DNA of 64,000 nucleotides from Nocardia jiangxiensis NBRC 101359 (GCF_000308615.1 NZ_BAGB01000009.1:48161-112160), one strand, 5' to 3'; numbered from the stretch's first letter, positions 1-8,999 are shown. Notes: generated by a model not told the origin, from the sequence alone. Program-made: numbers and translations.

Positions 1-425
1 CCAGCGCGACCCTGCTCGCCTCCGACTGGGCCGTCGCGGAATACGGGCTGAAGCCGCGGGCGCGCATCCACCACGTCAGCGCGCGCGGCGCGGACCCGAT
101 CTACATGCTCACCGCACCGATCCCGGCGACCAAGTGGGCGCTGGAGAAGACCGGCCTGAGCATCGAGGACATCGACGTCATCGAGATCAACGAGGCCTTC
201 GCCTCGGTCGTGCTGGCCTGGTTGAAGGAGACCGGCGCGAATCCGGACAAGGTCAACGTCAACGGTGGCGCGATCGCCCTGGGCCACCCGCTCGGCGCGA
301 CCGGCGCGAAGCTGTTCGCGACGCTGCTGAACGAACTCGAGCGGGTCAACGGGCGGTACGGCCTGCTGACCATCTGCGAGGGCGGCGGTACGGCCAACGT
401 CACCATCATCGAGCGGCTGAGCTGA
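1..425 (+). CDS. Thiolase (acetyl-CoA acetyltransferase family), 3' end only
   Basis: The reading frame is open from base 3, so only the last 140 residues of a thiolase are present. Visible family motifs are the NEAFA segment, the GHPLGATG segment with the active-site histidine, and a C-terminal CEGGG segment holding the second catalytic cysteine. The nucleophilic N-terminal cysteine lies outside the window. Thiolases release acetyl- or propionyl-CoA in the last step of a beta-oxidation round. The ipd genes are only 8.5 kb away, so this could be FadA6, the thiolase of steroid C/D-ring degradation, but the visible part does not decide that. The stop is followed by a hairpin, so this is probably the last gene of its transcript. 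Confidence 0.85.
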   Translation, partial: SATLLASDWAVAEYGLKPRARIHHVSARGADPIYMLTAPIPATKWALEKTGLSIEDIDVIEINEAFASVVLAWLKETGANPDKVNVNGGAIALGHPLGATGAKLFATLLNELERVNGRYGLLTICEGGGTANVTIIERLS

Positions 426-437
426 GTTCGCTTGTGG

Positions 438-465
438 CCGAGGGGCGTTCGTAGCGCCCCTGCGG
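438..465 (+). terminator. Hairpin downstream of the thiolase
   Basis: The arms AGGGGCG and CGCCCCT (441-447 and 455-461) flank a 7-base loop. An outer CCG/CGG pairing extends the stem past one bulged base. There is no long T run. It begins 13 bases after the thiolase stop. Confidence 0.4.
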
Positions 466-565
466 CCCGCAGTTCTGACGAAACTGTGAACTCCGGCCGC
501 AGGTGATTGTCCGCCGATCTCGTCCCGCTTAGCGTCGAATCCCGTAACGGGAAGGGAGACACGCT

Positions 566-1633
566 GTGCGGGATATCGGGGCAGGGGAACTACCGAACCG
601 GCGGGCCGCCCTCGGGGCGCTGCTGGTCGGCGGGGCCGGGGTGGTGAGCATCGGCGGGTTTCTGTTCGCCCGCGATGTGATCGGCCCGGAGCGGTTGACC
701 GCCGGGCGCATCGTGGATCGGTTGCAGGCGGTCGGGGGCCGGTTTCCGGGGTTTCGCCGCAACCACGCGAAGGGGGTCGCGGTGGCGGGGCGGTTCGAAA
801 GTAACGGCGGGGCAGCCGAACTCAGCACCGCGTCGGTGTTCCGGGCCGGGAATCATGCACTGCGCGGGCGCTTTTCGCTGAGCGGGGGTAATCCGGACCA
901 GACCGACGCGGTCGGCGCGGTTCGCGGGCTGGGGTTGTGGTTCGCGCTGCCCGGCGGTGAGCAGTGGCGCACCGCGATGGTCAACCTGCCGGTGTTCCCG
1001 GACCCCACACCGCGCGACTTCTATGATCGGCAGCTCGCGTACGCTCCGGATCCGGCCACCGGTAAGCCGAATCCGCACCGTGTCGCCGCATATCTGGCGG
1101 CACATCCCGAGACCGCCGCGGCCATGCGGGTCATCGCCGCGCATCCGCCGTCGCCCACCTTCGCGACGTCGATCTTCCGCGGTCTCAACGCTTTCTGGTG
1201 TGTGGACGATGCCGGACGTCGTACGCCGGTGCGCTGGGAATTGACGCCTCGTAACGGCCCGACGACCCCTAGTTCGGCCGGTCGGGATGTGCTGTTCGAC
1301 GACCTGGTGACGGCTCTGCGTCGTGGACCTCTGTCATGGACGCTCACCGTGATCGTCGGCGTGGCCGGGCAGGACCCGACCGACAACGCTTCTGTCCCTT
1401 GGCCGTCCGAGCGGCGGCGGATCGAGGCGGGCACAGTGGTGTTGACCGATATCGCCACCGAGACCGCGGCGAACGTCCGGGATGTGAACTTCGATCCGCT
1501 GGTGCTGCCCGGTGGTATCGAACCCTCGAATGATCCACTCCTACAGGCACGTTCGGCGGCATATGCCGAGTCCTACCGGCGTCGTGCGGGCGAACCCGGA
1601 TGCCCCGGCTCGGTGCGGGTGGTGGGTCTGTGA
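566..1633 (+). CDS. Catalase-related peroxidase, SrpA type, membrane-anchored or secreted
   Basis: A 355-residue protein starting at GTG. Residues 12-35 form a hydrophobic segment after an NRR, fitting export or membrane anchoring. The body matches the short catalase-related peroxidases (SrpA type, usually 330-370 residues). The distal heme histidine is probably H67 in RNHAKG, and the proximal heme tyrosine is probably Y333 in an R-x3-Y motif near the C-terminus. Small catalases of this type lack the flavodoxin-like and NADPH-binding parts of large catalases and generally work as peroxidases with an organic electron donor. The stop overlaps the start of a cytochrome b561 gene (GTGA), suggesting that the two proteins form an electron path from membrane quinol to peroxide. 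The overall family is clear; the substrate is not. Confidence 0.85.
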   Translation: MRDIGAGELPNRRAALGALLVGGAGVVSIGGFLFARDVIGPERLTAGRIVDRLQAVGGRFPGFRRNHAKGVAVAGRFESNGGAAELSTASVFRAGNHALRGRFSLSGGNPDQTDAVGAVRGLGLWFALPGGEQWRTAMVNLPVFPDPTPRDFYDRQLAYAPDPATGKPNPHRVAAYLAAHPETAAAMRVIAAHPPSPTFATSIFRGLNAFWCVDDAGRRTPVRWELTPRNGPTTPSSAGRDVLFDDLVTALRRGPLSWTLTVIVGVAGQDPTDNASVPWPSERRRIEAGTVVLTDIATETAANVRDVNFDPLVLPGGIEPSNDPLLQARSAAYAESYRRRAGEPGCPGSVRVVGL

Positions 1634-2196
1634 CGACCATGGAATCCGAATCGGACGTGCCTCAGCATATTGCGGCTTCCGCACCGCGAGACCGCTTCGG
1701 TCGCATCGCTCGCCTGTTGCACTGGCTCATGGCCGTGCTGATCGTGACCATGTTGTTCCTCGGCGCGGCGCTGGTCGGCACGATCGGAAATTACGGGCTG
1801 CTGCTGAGTCTGCACAAGACCATCGGCATCGCGATCCTCGTACTGGCCGTCCTGCGCCTGGTCAATCGTGTGCGCCGTTCCGCGCTACCGCGCTCTTCGT
1901 TGCGCGGGGTCGAGCGGTTCGTGGCAGGCGGGTCCGAGGCGCTGATGTACCTGCTGTTCCTGGCTCAGCCGCTGGTCGGCTGGGCGCTGGTGTCGGCCTC
2001 CGGAGCGCCGATCGAACTGTTCGGCGGCATATATCTGCCCGCCATCGCGCCTGCCGACGCGCATCTGTACGCCGAACTGCGCACCCTGCACAGCTGGCTG
2101 GCCTACGCGCTGCTCGCGGTCTTCACCGCACATATGTGCGCGGTGCTGGCACACGCCTCGATCCTGCGGGACGGGTTGTTGCGTCGCATGCTGTGA
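1630..2196 (+). CDS. Cytochrome b561 family membrane protein
   Basis: A 188-residue protein with four predicted membrane segments (about residues 27-55, 62-80, 100-122, 150-175). Histidines lie in or next to membrane segments: LLHWLM, LHKTIG, LHSWLAY and TAHMCAV. These are candidates for binding two b-type hemes, as in bacterial cytochrome b561. The start is GTG at 1630, overlapping the stop of the peroxidase gene by four bases, so translation is likely coupled. An internal ATG at 1639 is the alternative start. Inferred role: quinol-to-heme electron donor for the neighbouring exported peroxidase. The gene ends 14 bases before a convergent methyltransferase gene. Confidence 0.85.
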   Translation: MTTMESESDVPQHIAASAPRDRFGRIARLLHWLMAVLIVTMLFLGAALVGTIGNYGLLLSLHKTIGIAILVLAVLRLVNRVRRSALPRSSLRGVERFVAGGSEALMYLLFLAQPLVGWALVSASGAPIELFGGIYLPAIAPADAHLYAELRTLHSWLAYALLAVFTAHMCAVLAHASILRDGLLRRML

Positions 2197-2210
2197 CGCG
2201 ACAGTCGGGG

Positions 2211-2963
2211 TTAGTCGAGGCGGGTGGCCGCAACGGCCCACACGGGCAGGTGCACCCGGTCGTCGCGCAGCAACGGCGCGAGGATCCGGAACTGCTCCTG
2301 CACCGGCCGCATCCGTTCGGCCCATGCGGAGTCGCCGTTCATCTCCTGAGTGAGCCGGATGAACGTCTCCGGGGTGAACGTGGCCTGGTAGGTGGTGGTG
2401 CCCAGGTAGTCGATGCGCCAACCGGCCGCGGGCAGCACCCGCTCGAAGTTCTCCGCCGGTAAGCCTTCGGGTTGCAGCCCGTTGACGTTGTGGCGGCCGA
2501 ATTCGAACATGAACAGTCGCGCCCCCGGCCTGGTCGCCCGGTGCAGGGCCTGCGCGTACCGGTGCTGGGTTTCCTCGTCGTCGAGGAACACGTGGTAGAA
2601 CGCGCTGTCGACGACGGTGTCGAACCGATCCTCGAGGCCGTCGAGCCTGGTGGCGTCAGCCACCTGGAAGTCCACCTGCACCCCGGCGCGCTCCGCGTTG
2701 CGTTTCGCGCGCTCGATCGCCGCCGGCGACGCGTCGATCCCGGTGGCCGAGTAGCCCTTGGACGCGTAGTGGATCGCATGATGTCCCGGGCCGGTTCCGG
2801 GGTCGAGCACCTCGCCCCGCACCGCGCCGTAGGCCACCAACTGCTGCACCGCCGGTTGTGGGCCGCCGATGTCCCAGGGGATCGAAGCGGGAGCGTTCTG
2901 CTCCGGCGGCGCCTCGCGGTACAGCGCCTCGAAGTCCGGTGTGCGGTTCGCTTCCTTGTCCAT
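2211..2963 (-). CDS. Class I SAM-dependent methyltransferase
   Basis: A 250-residue Rossmann-fold methyltransferase. The SAM-binding motif I reads VLDPGTGPGHH, where a proline and threonine sit in the usual D/E-x-G-x-G-x-G pattern. The acidic residue closing strand 2 is in GIDASP, and VADATRL is the motif II/III region. The N-terminal PWDIGGPQPAV segment is typical of the mycobacterial Rv1405c-like family, whose substrates are unknown. The ATG at 2963 is preceded by a near-perfect AAGGAGG at good spacing, which decides the start against longer in-frame options. It converges with the cytochrome b561 gene and diverges from the Ddn-like gene. Confidence 0.85.
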   Translation of the reverse strand: MDKEANRTPDFEALYREAPPEQNAPASIPWDIGGPQPAVQQLVAYGAVRGEVLDPGTGPGHHAIHYASKGYSATGIDASPAAIERAKRNAERAGVQVDFQVADATRLDGLEDRFDTVVDSAFYHVFLDDEETQHRYAQALHRATRPGARLFMFEFGRHNVNGLQPEGLPAENFERVLPAAGWRIDYLGTTTYQATFTPETFIRLTQEMNGDSAWAERMRPVQEQFRILAPLLRDDRVHLPVWAVAATRLD

Positions 2964-3114
2964 GACTCCTCCTTCGATTGCGGACGGGCCACACCTGAAG
3001 GGTCGTGCTGGAGGTGAGACCAATCGTTCCGCAACTCGGTCGAGGGCGCCACCATCTTGCCGTGATTGTGGGCCTGTGCGGTCGGAATCAGGGCCGTTCG
3101 GCCGCTTGCCTTCG

Positions 3115-3621
3115 ATGACGGACAGGTGGACGCTCGGGTTCATGGCCAAGTCGTATCGAGCGGGGTGGGCCGTCAAGGCGTCCAACGCGTGGATGCGGGT
3201 CGTGATACGCGCCGGATTGCCGATGTGGACATTCCGTGTGCTGACGGTGGCCGGACGTCGGAGCGGCCGGGCGATCGAGACGCCGCTGACGGTGTTCGAA
3301 CACGACGGGCGACGTTATCTGGTGGCGGCCTACGGAACGGTGAACTGGGTGCGCAACCTGCGTTCGGCACGAGGGGCCGCGACGCTGCGACACGGTAAGC
3401 ACGTGGAGGCCGTGACGGCGGTGGAGTTGCCCGCCGACGAGTCGGCCAGGGTGTTCCGCGCGGCGCTGCTGGCCGGGCCGCCACGTGTGCCGAAACCCTT
3501 TGTGGCGCTGTATCGGCGGTACTTCGTGCTGCCCTATCTGGATGTGGACGGGGACTCCTCGCCGCAGGAATTCCTCGACAACGCTCGCACTCATCCGGTG
3601 TTCGAGATCGTGTCGGCCTGA
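3115..3621 (+). CDS. Deazaflavin-dependent nitroreductase-like protein (Ddn family)
   Basis: A 168-residue single-domain split-barrel protein of the Ddn/DUF385 family. Visible marks are the basic N-terminal helix, the segment FRVLTVAGRRSGR, and YLVAAYGTVNWVRNLR, which in this family lines the F420-binding pocket. Members use F420H2 to reduce quinones or nitro compounds; the physiological substrate here is unknown. M. tuberculosis ddn (Rv3547) also sits beside steroid genes, so the location may be ancestral. Two starts are possible, ATG 3115 and ATG 3142; neither has a strong ribosome binding site. The gene stands alone, divergent from the methyltransferase. Confidence 0.75.
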   Translation: MTDRWTLGFMAKSYRAGWAVKASNAWMRVVIRAGLPMWTFRVLTVAGRRSGRAIETPLTVFEHDGRRYLVAAYGTVNWVRNLRSARGAATLRHGKHVEAVTAVELPADESARVFRAALLAGPPRVPKPFVALYRRYFVLPYLDVDGDSSPQEFLDNARTHPVFEIVSA

Positions 3622-3846
3622 CTCCGGTACGACACTGTTCGGGCGGACTCACCACGAGCCGCCGTGCGCTGCGGGGAACCTCGGCAGCATCGGCCGACGC
3701 GCTCGGTTGCCCGGGGTCCGGCTCAGCGGGAACATAATGCGATCCGGCGTGCGCGCGAAGCCCGGACCAGGTCAGGGGCATATCGTGCCCGCCGGCGCGG
3801 ACGGGGACAGGGCTGGGCAGCGGATCTGCTGGCTACGATCGATCGG

Positions 3847-5808
3847 GTGAAGGTGTTCGGGGCTTGCGCGCTGGATTGTCCCGACGGGTGCTCCTGGGAG
3901 GTGACCGTCGAGGACGGCGTTGCCGTGGGGATGCGGGGAACCAAGGCGCACCCGGTGACCAGGGGTGCGTTGTGTGTGAAGGTGAACCGGTATCTCGAGC
4001 AGCTGAACGCGCCGGATCGGATCCGGTATCCGATGCGGCGGGTCGGGCGTAAGGGGGAGGGGCGATTCGAGCGGATCGGGTGGGACGAGGCGCTGGACGA
4101 GATCGCCGGACGTCTGCGCGGAATCATCGACGAGTATGGGGGAGAAGCGATCTGGCCGTTCCTGGGGACCGGGAATCTCGGGTACATCCAGGGCACCGAA
4201 GGGCTCACGGTGCGGCGGCTGTTCAACGTGCTGGGCGCCTCGCTGCACGATCCGACGATCTGCTCGGCGGCGGGGTCGGCGGGACTGAAGTACACGCTGG
4301 GCACGGCCGGCGGGATGGATCCGGAGGATTTCGCGCATTCGGAACTGGTGCTGCTGTGGGGGACCAACCCGCTGACCTCGGGGCATCACCTCTGGAAGTT
4401 CATCCAGGACAGCGGGGCGTACACGGTCGCGATCGATCCGGTGCGCAGCCGGACCGCCGAACGGTGCGACGAACATCTTGCGCCGATGCCGGGTACCGAT
4501 GCCGCGCTGGCGCTCGGGTTGATGAACGTCATCGTGTCGAAGGGGGCGCACGATGCGGGCTATCTCGCCGAACACACCGTGGGATGGGATGAATTCCGCG
4601 GTCGGATCATGGAATTCACGCCCGATCGGGTCGCGGGGATCACCGGACTGCCGGTCGAGCGGATCGTCGAGCTGGGTGAGCGGATCGCCCGCACCCGGCC
4701 CACCGCGATCCGGGCCTCGCAGGGGATCCAGCGGCATGCCGGTGGCGGGATGGCGCTGCGGACCATGGCCTGTCTGCCCGCGGTGACCGGTGACTGGGCG
4801 ATTCGCGGTGGGGGACTGCACTATTCGACCTCCGGGCATTTCCAGCTCGACGTGGCCGGGCTGGCGCGGTTCGATCTGCTGCCGCATCCGGTGCGCACGC
4901 TGTCGCAGACGCGGGTGGGTGCGGGACTGCTCGAGGCGTCCGATCCGCCGGTGCAGGCGTTGTTCGTGATCGCGGCCAATCCGGTGGGATCCAATCCCGA
5001 ACAGCGCGCCGTGATCGAGGGGCTCTCGCGCGAGGACCTTTTCACCGTTGCGCTGGAACACTTTCCGACCGACACCGTCGACTACGCCGATATCGTGCTC
5101 CCGGCGACCATGCAACCCGAGCACACGGATTTCGTCGCCGCCTACGGGAATCTGTATCTGGTGTGGAACGAGAAGGCGGTCGAGCCGCCCGGCGAATGTC
5201 TGTCCACGACCGAGACGTTCCGCAGGCTCGCACGTCGCATGGGCCTGACCGAACCCGCGCTGTACGACTCGGACGAGGAGCTGCTCCGAATCGTGTTGCA
5301 GGGCTACGACATCGACCGGCTGCGCTCGGAGGGTTTCCTCAAGATCGAGCCTCGCCCGGTGCCGATCGAGAAGATCAACTTCACTTCCCCGCTCGCCGAA
5401 CGAGCCGGGCACGATCGGTTACCCGGCTACACCCCACCCGGCGACCCGGGCACCGGTCTGGTGCTGATATCCGCTGCGCCGCACTACTTTCTGAACACGA
5501 CGTTCGGCTCGAACCCGGAATTGCGCCGCCGTTCGGGCGAACCCCGCATCACCATTCACCCCGACGACGCCGCCGCCCGCGACATCGCCGACGGCGCACC
5601 GGTTCTGGTCGCCAACGCCCGCGGCTCCTTCGAAGCCGTCGCCGAGATCTCCGACCGGGTCCGCCCCGGCGTCGCGGCCACCACCAAGGGGCGCTGGGCC
5701 AAGTTCACCAACGGCGCCACCGTCAATGCGACCATCGCCGAACGTGATTCGGATTTCGCCGGCGGTGCGGTGTTCCACGACAACCGGGTGGAGATCACGC
5801 CGCGCTGA
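3847..5808 (+). CDS. Molybdopterin-dependent oxidoreductase (DMSO reductase superfamily)
   Basis: A 653-residue catalytic-type subunit starting at GTG. The first 45 residues carry four cysteines, C7-x3-C11-x3-C15-x27-C43, the pattern of a single [4Fe-4S] cluster in Mo-bisPGD enzymes. A molybdopterin-oxidoreductase body follows, with WGTNPL, VIAANPVGSNPEQ and DIVLPATMQPE segments, and a C-terminal molydopterin-dinucleotide-binding domain (ITIHPDDAAARDI, VATTKGRWAKFTNGA). No N-terminal Tat signal is seen, so it is probably cytoplasmic. No iron-sulfur or membrane subunit is adjacent, so it either works alone or uses partners elsewhere. The substrate cannot be told. The long stretch upstream in the same frame (from 3664) has no credible ribosome binding site and reads as Arg-rich non-coding sequence. 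Confidence 0.85.
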   Translation: MKVFGACALDCPDGCSWEVTVEDGVAVGMRGTKAHPVTRGALCVKVNRYLEQLNAPDRIRYPMRRVGRKGEGRFERIGWDEALDEIAGRLRGIIDEYGGEAIWPFLGTGNLGYIQGTEGLTVRRLFNVLGASLHDPTICSAAGSAGLKYTLGTAGGMDPEDFAHSELVLLWGTNPLTSGHHLWKFIQDSGAYTVAIDPVRSRTAERCDEHLAPMPGTDAALALGLMNVIVSKGAHDAGYLAEHTVGWDEFRGRIMEFTPDRVAGITGLPVERIVELGERIARTRPTAIRASQGIQRHAGGGMALRTMACLPAVTGDWAIRGGGLHYSTSGHFQLDVAGLARFDLLPHPVRTLSQTRVGAGLLEASDPPVQALFVIAANPVGSNPEQRAVIEGLSREDLFTVALEHFPTDTVDYADIVLPATMQPEHTDFVAAYGNLYLVWNEKAVEPPGECLSTTETFRRLARRMGLTEPALYDSDEELLRIVLQGYDIDRLRSEGFLKIEPRPVPIEKINFTSPLAERAGHDRLPGYTPPGDPGTGLVLISAAPHYFLNTTFGSNPELRRRSGEPRITIHPDDAAARDIADGAPVLVANARGSFEAVAEISDRVRPGVAATTKGRWAKFTNGATVNATIAERDSDFAGGAVFHDNRVEITPR

Positions 5809-5824
5809 GCGAGCCGGGCCGCGA

Positions 5825-6664
5825 TCAGGCCGGTGCGACGCGGGCGGGGCGGAGGCCGAAGCGCTGCCGGTCGAAGTCCCAGAACCGGTAGATCGGCCAC
5901 TGGACGGTGTGCGTCAGCCAGGCGGCCGAGATGAGGACTCGGTGGATGGGCTGAACCGGCAGGCCGTGGTCCCGGAGGGTACGCAGACCTCGGAGATGGA
6001 ACTGCCAGCGGCTGTTCGGGGTGTCGCGCCGACGCCGGGCCGAGGTCCGGGCGCGCATGTGGATCAGTTGATCGATACGAATTCCGCTCTTGCACAGGCA
6101 CAACGCCAGATCCAGATCTTCGATGACGTCGCTGCGGGTCTGGGTTTCGGCACGGACTTGCAACCAGGCGTCCTGGCGTATCGCCATATTCGGCCCGTAC
6201 ATATTGCCGACCTGACCTCCCAGTTTTCCGGCGCGGATCAATATCCACTGGCCGAATTCCAGGAAGAAGCCGATCGGGGAATCGTGGTATATGCACAGGC
6301 CGGTCAATGCGCCGGTATCCGGATGGTCGGCGAAGAAGTCCCGAATCGTCGCGGCCCAGTCCCGGTCGACGAGGGTGTCGGCATCGGTGCGGGCGACGAA
6401 TTCGCCACGCGCCTCGTCGAATCCGGCGTTGCGAGCAGGGGCGATACCGCGATTCGGTTCGTGCAGCAGGCGCACCCGCGGGTGATCGGCCTGGAAGTCG
6501 CGGACGACCTCGATGGTGCCGTCCACGCTGCCGTTGTCCACGACGATCACCTCGTCGACCGCATCCTGGGCGACCAGACTTCGCAGCGTGCGTGGAATAT
6601 TCGCGGCTTCGTCGAGAACGGGGACGACTACCGACAGAACGATCGGTGAATTGGTGTCCGTCAT
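5825..6664 (-). CDS. Family 2 glycosyltransferase
   Basis: A 279-residue protein with the GT-A fold of family 2. The N-terminus reads SVVVPVLDEAANIPRTL, then VVDNGSVDGT, and the metal/nucleotide-sugar DxD motif is D94-x-D96 in RTDADT. A further acidic EDLDL segment lies near residue 205 and is a candidate for the catalytic base region. No clear membrane helix is seen, although the central GFFLEFGQWILI stretch is hydrophobic. The acceptor is unknown. It sits between the Mo oxidoreductase (convergent, 16 bases apart) and the flavin monooxygenase, with no glycan cluster nearby. An upstream in-frame ATG exists, but 6664 fits the family length. Confidence 0.8.
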   Translation of the reverse strand: MTDTNSPIVLSVVVPVLDEAANIPRTLRSLVAQDAVDEVIVVDNGSVDGTIEVVRDFQADHPRVRLLHEPNRGIAPARNAGFDEARGEFVARTDADTLVDRDWAATIRDFFADHPDTGALTGLCIYHDSPIGFFLEFGQWILIRAGKLGGQVGNMYGPNMAIRQDAWLQVRAETQTRSDVIEDLDLALCLCKSGIRIDQLIHMRARTSARRRRDTPNSRWQFHLRGLRTLRDHGLPVQPIHRVLISAAWLTHTVQWPIYRFWDFDRQRFGLRPARVAPA

Positions 6665-6841
6665 GAATGCAATCCGTCCGGGGGTCGTACTCGACGAACA
6701 ACATATCGCACGAAAGTTACGACGAATGGCGAATTGTGTCATCCCCCAACGAGTCCGCACTGTGATTGGAGTCGATCTCGGCCCGCCGATCGGTATTGTG
6801 CCTCGCGGGGCCCTATCGGGGTGCAGGGGCAGTGGCGTGCA

Positions 6842-8011
6842 TCATGCCCGTGCCGCGAGGGTCTCGCGCGCCACGCGCTCGGCGTCGTAGGTTCGCAGTT
6901 CCAATCGGTCGTAGATGGCGACGATCCGGTCGGCCTGCTGCTCCGGTGACAGCCCGGTCGAGCGGTAGAGCTGCCCGGCCTCTCGCGCGCCTTCGCGGAC
7001 CTGGCGATTGCGTTCGACGCGCAACTCCTCGTAGCGTCGCAGCTGCGCCGGAATGTCGGCGGCGCAGGAATTTTCGAGCAGCACGGCGAGCGTGATGGCA
7101 TCCTCGACGGACTGGTTCGCGCCCTGCCCGAGGTGTGGGGTCACCGCGTGAGCCGAGTCGCCCAGCAGGGTGATGCGGTCGGTCGACCAGCCCTGCATGG
7201 GTTCGCGATCGTAGATTCCCCACCGGAAGGTCCGGTCCATGACCGCGATGACGTCCTGAACCTGCCGGTCCCAACCGTCGTATGCCGCGGCGAGGGCGGC
7301 GACGTCACCCGGCGCACTCCAGCTTTCCTCGACATCCAGGTCCGTGGGGACGAATGCGACGAGGTTGAGCAACGCCCCGTCCGAGACCGGATAGGTCAGG
7401 AAGCTCTGACCCGGCCCGACCCACAGCGACCACAGGCCCATGTCGTAGATGCCATCGAGGCGCTCGGCCGGGATGAGTCCGCGATAGGCCATGATTCCCT
7501 CGCTGACCGGTGCACTCTTCGCGCCCACGAGCGGCTGGATCGCCGAGTGGATGCCGTCGGCGCCGATCAGCAGGTCCGCGTGCGTCGTGCTGCCATCGGC
7601 GAAGTCGATCCGCACTCCCCGCTCGTCCTCGACGGCGGCCACGCACTCGTGGCCGAGCCGGACCGTACCGGGCGGCATCGCGGCCACCAGCAGGTTCTGA
7701 AATTCGGCCCGATGCAGCGAATAGGTTTCCGTGGCGGGATACGGCGGCCGGTACCCGGGCAGCGCCTGGCCCTGCCAGGTCTGCATCGTCACCGTCGAGG
7801 ACTTACCGGCGATGGCGGCGATGGAATCCAGCAGGCCCAGGCTGTCGTAGACCCGGGCCCCGTTGGCTCCGATCACCACCCCGGCGCCCAATTCCCGCAG
7901 TTCGCGCGCCTTCTCGTAGATCGTCACGTCGATTCCACGCCGGTGCAGCGCAATCCCCGCCGTGAGCCCGCCGATACCGGCTCCCACGATCGCGATCCGA
8001 AACCCACTCAT
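6842..8011 (-). CDS. FAD-dependent monooxygenase (aromatic hydroxylase type)
   Basis: A 389-residue class A flavoprotein monooxygenase. The N-terminal dinucleotide fold is IAIVGAGIGGLTAGIAL (about residues 6-22). The second FAD motif is GADGIHSA near residue 160, and the GD motif is GDSAHAVTPHLGQGANQSVED near residue 290. These enzymes hydroxylate aromatic acids or related rings with NAD(P)H and O2, and the closest described shapes are salicylate- and 3-hydroxybenzoate-hydroxylase-like proteins. The substrate is not inferable. It diverges from an XRE-type regulator over a 146-base region with a perfect palindrome, so it is probably the main target of that regulator. Confidence 0.85.
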   Translation of the reverse strand: MSGFRIAIVGAGIGGLTAGIALHRRGIDVTIYEKARELRELGAGVVIGANGARVYDSLGLLDSIAAIAGKSSTVTMQTWQGQALPGYRPPYPATETYSLHRAEFQNLLVAAMPPGTVRLGHECVAAVEDERGVRIDFADGSTTHADLLIGADGIHSAIQPLVGAKSAPVSEGIMAYRGLIPAERLDGIYDMGLWSLWVGPGQSFLTYPVSDGALLNLVAFVPTDLDVEESWSAPGDVAALAAAYDGWDRQVQDVIAVMDRTFRWGIYDREPMQGWSTDRITLLGDSAHAVTPHLGQGANQSVEDAITLAVLLENSCAADIPAQLRRYEELRVERNRQVREGAREAGQLYRSTGLSPEQQADRIVAIYDRLELRTYDAERVARETLAARA

Positions 8012-8090
8012 GATCCGCTGCCTCCAATTCCCAGAATGCCTCCGCGTCCTTCTCAGCCTCGCCCCACCGGACTCCTCGACGCCAGGGCTG

Positions 8091-8108
8091 AGCACTCCTA
8101 GGAGTGCT
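8091..8108. promoter_or_regulatory. Perfect 18-bp palindrome, candidate operator
   Basis: The sequence AGCACTCCTAGGAGTGCT is its own reverse complement. It lies in the divergent promoter region, 80 bases before the monooxygenase start and 49 bases before the regulator start. I infer that it is the operator of the XRE/MmyB regulator that follows. Confidence 0.6.
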
Positions 8109-8157
8109 GCACCCACTGCGCCCGGTCCGGTGGTCCGACCGGGACTAACATGGCGCT

Positions 8158-8925
8158 GTGCCGGCGAACAGGTTGGGGGAATTTCTTCGCGCCCGCCGAG
8201 CGGCCGTGCAACCGCCCGCCGACCCGCAGCGTCGCCGACGGCAGACACCCGGCCTGCGCCGCGAGGAGGTCGCCGTGCGCGCCACCATCAGCACCGACTA
8301 TTACGTCCGGCTGGAGCAGGGCCGCGAACGGAATCCGTCGCCGCAGGTACTCGATGCCCTCGCGACCGCGCTGGAACTGTCGACGGCCGAGACCAGCTAT
8401 CTGCACGGCCTGGTCAGCCCGCCCCCGGCCCCGCGCAAGCCGACCGGCCTCCGCGAGGAGGTCAACGAATTCCTGTCGCTGGTCATGCGATCGTGGGAGC
8501 CGGGCCCGGCCTACATCGTGAACCACCGCAGTGACGTGCTGGCGGCCAACCGATCGGCGCAGGAACTCTTCGAGCGTTTCGAGATCTCGGACAACATTCT
8601 GCGCATGCTGTTCCTGGATCCGGCCGCGCCGCGGATATGGGCGGACTGGGATGCGTTCGCGCGGTTCTTCGTCGGCGGCATCCGCCGCATGATCGGCCCG
8701 GCGCCCGAGGACGATCCGGTGACCACCGCACTGTTGGCGGACGTCTCGGCCAGGAATCCCGCATTCGCCGAGCTGTGGAACCGGCACGAGATCGGCGTCC
8801 CGGAACGCAAGCAGAAGTGGATTCACCACGAGGAACTCGGCGAGATCAGGCTCGACTTCGAGATATTGGCCGCGCTCGACACCCCGCACCAATATCTCGT
8901 ACTGCATCGAATCCAGCGGCAGTGA
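8158..8925 (+). CDS. XRE-family regulator with MmyB-like ligand-binding domain
   Basis: A 255-residue protein starting at GTG. Residues 5-80 form an XRE helix-turn-helix domain with the family sequence PGLRREEVAVRATIS and YYVRLEQGRERNPSPQVLDAL. Residues 100-250 match the MmyB-like domain, a PAS-related fold that binds small hydrophobic ligands in this family (PAYIVNHRSDVLAAN at its start). The family usually acts as a ligand-responsive regulator of an adjacent enzyme gene. Here the divergent flavin monooxygenase is the natural target, through the palindrome at 8091-8108. A strong hairpin follows the stop. Confidence 0.85.
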   Translation: MPANRLGEFLRARRAAVQPPADPQRRRRQTPGLRREEVAVRATISTDYYVRLEQGRERNPSPQVLDALATALELSTAETSYLHGLVSPPPAPRKPTGLREEVNEFLSLVMRSWEPGPAYIVNHRSDVLAANRSAQELFERFEISDNILRMLFLDPAAPRIWADWDAFARFFVGGIRRMIGPAPEDDPVTTALLADVSARNPAFAELWNRHEIGVPERKQKWIHHEELGEIRLDFEILAALDTPHQYLVLHRIQRQ

Positions 8926-8941
8926 TCGGCGCGACGCGAAG

Positions 8942-8980
8942 CGCAGGCCGCCCCGTGAGAGGTGGTCGGGGCGGCCTGCG
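8942..8980. terminator. Bidirectional hairpin terminator
   Basis: A perfect 14-bp stem (8942-8955 with 8967-8980) and an 11-base loop lie between the convergent XRE regulator and ipdC. There is no marked T run on either side, as is common in high-GC actinobacteria. Confidence 0.65.
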
Positions 8981-8999
8981 GTGATCGGCACGAGGCCGA

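Noticed and set aside
3772..5412. Long minus-strand open frame opposite the molybdopterin oxidoreductase
   Set aside because: It lies wholly inside a recognised gene on the other strand and is rich in Arg, His and Gly, as expected from codon bias.
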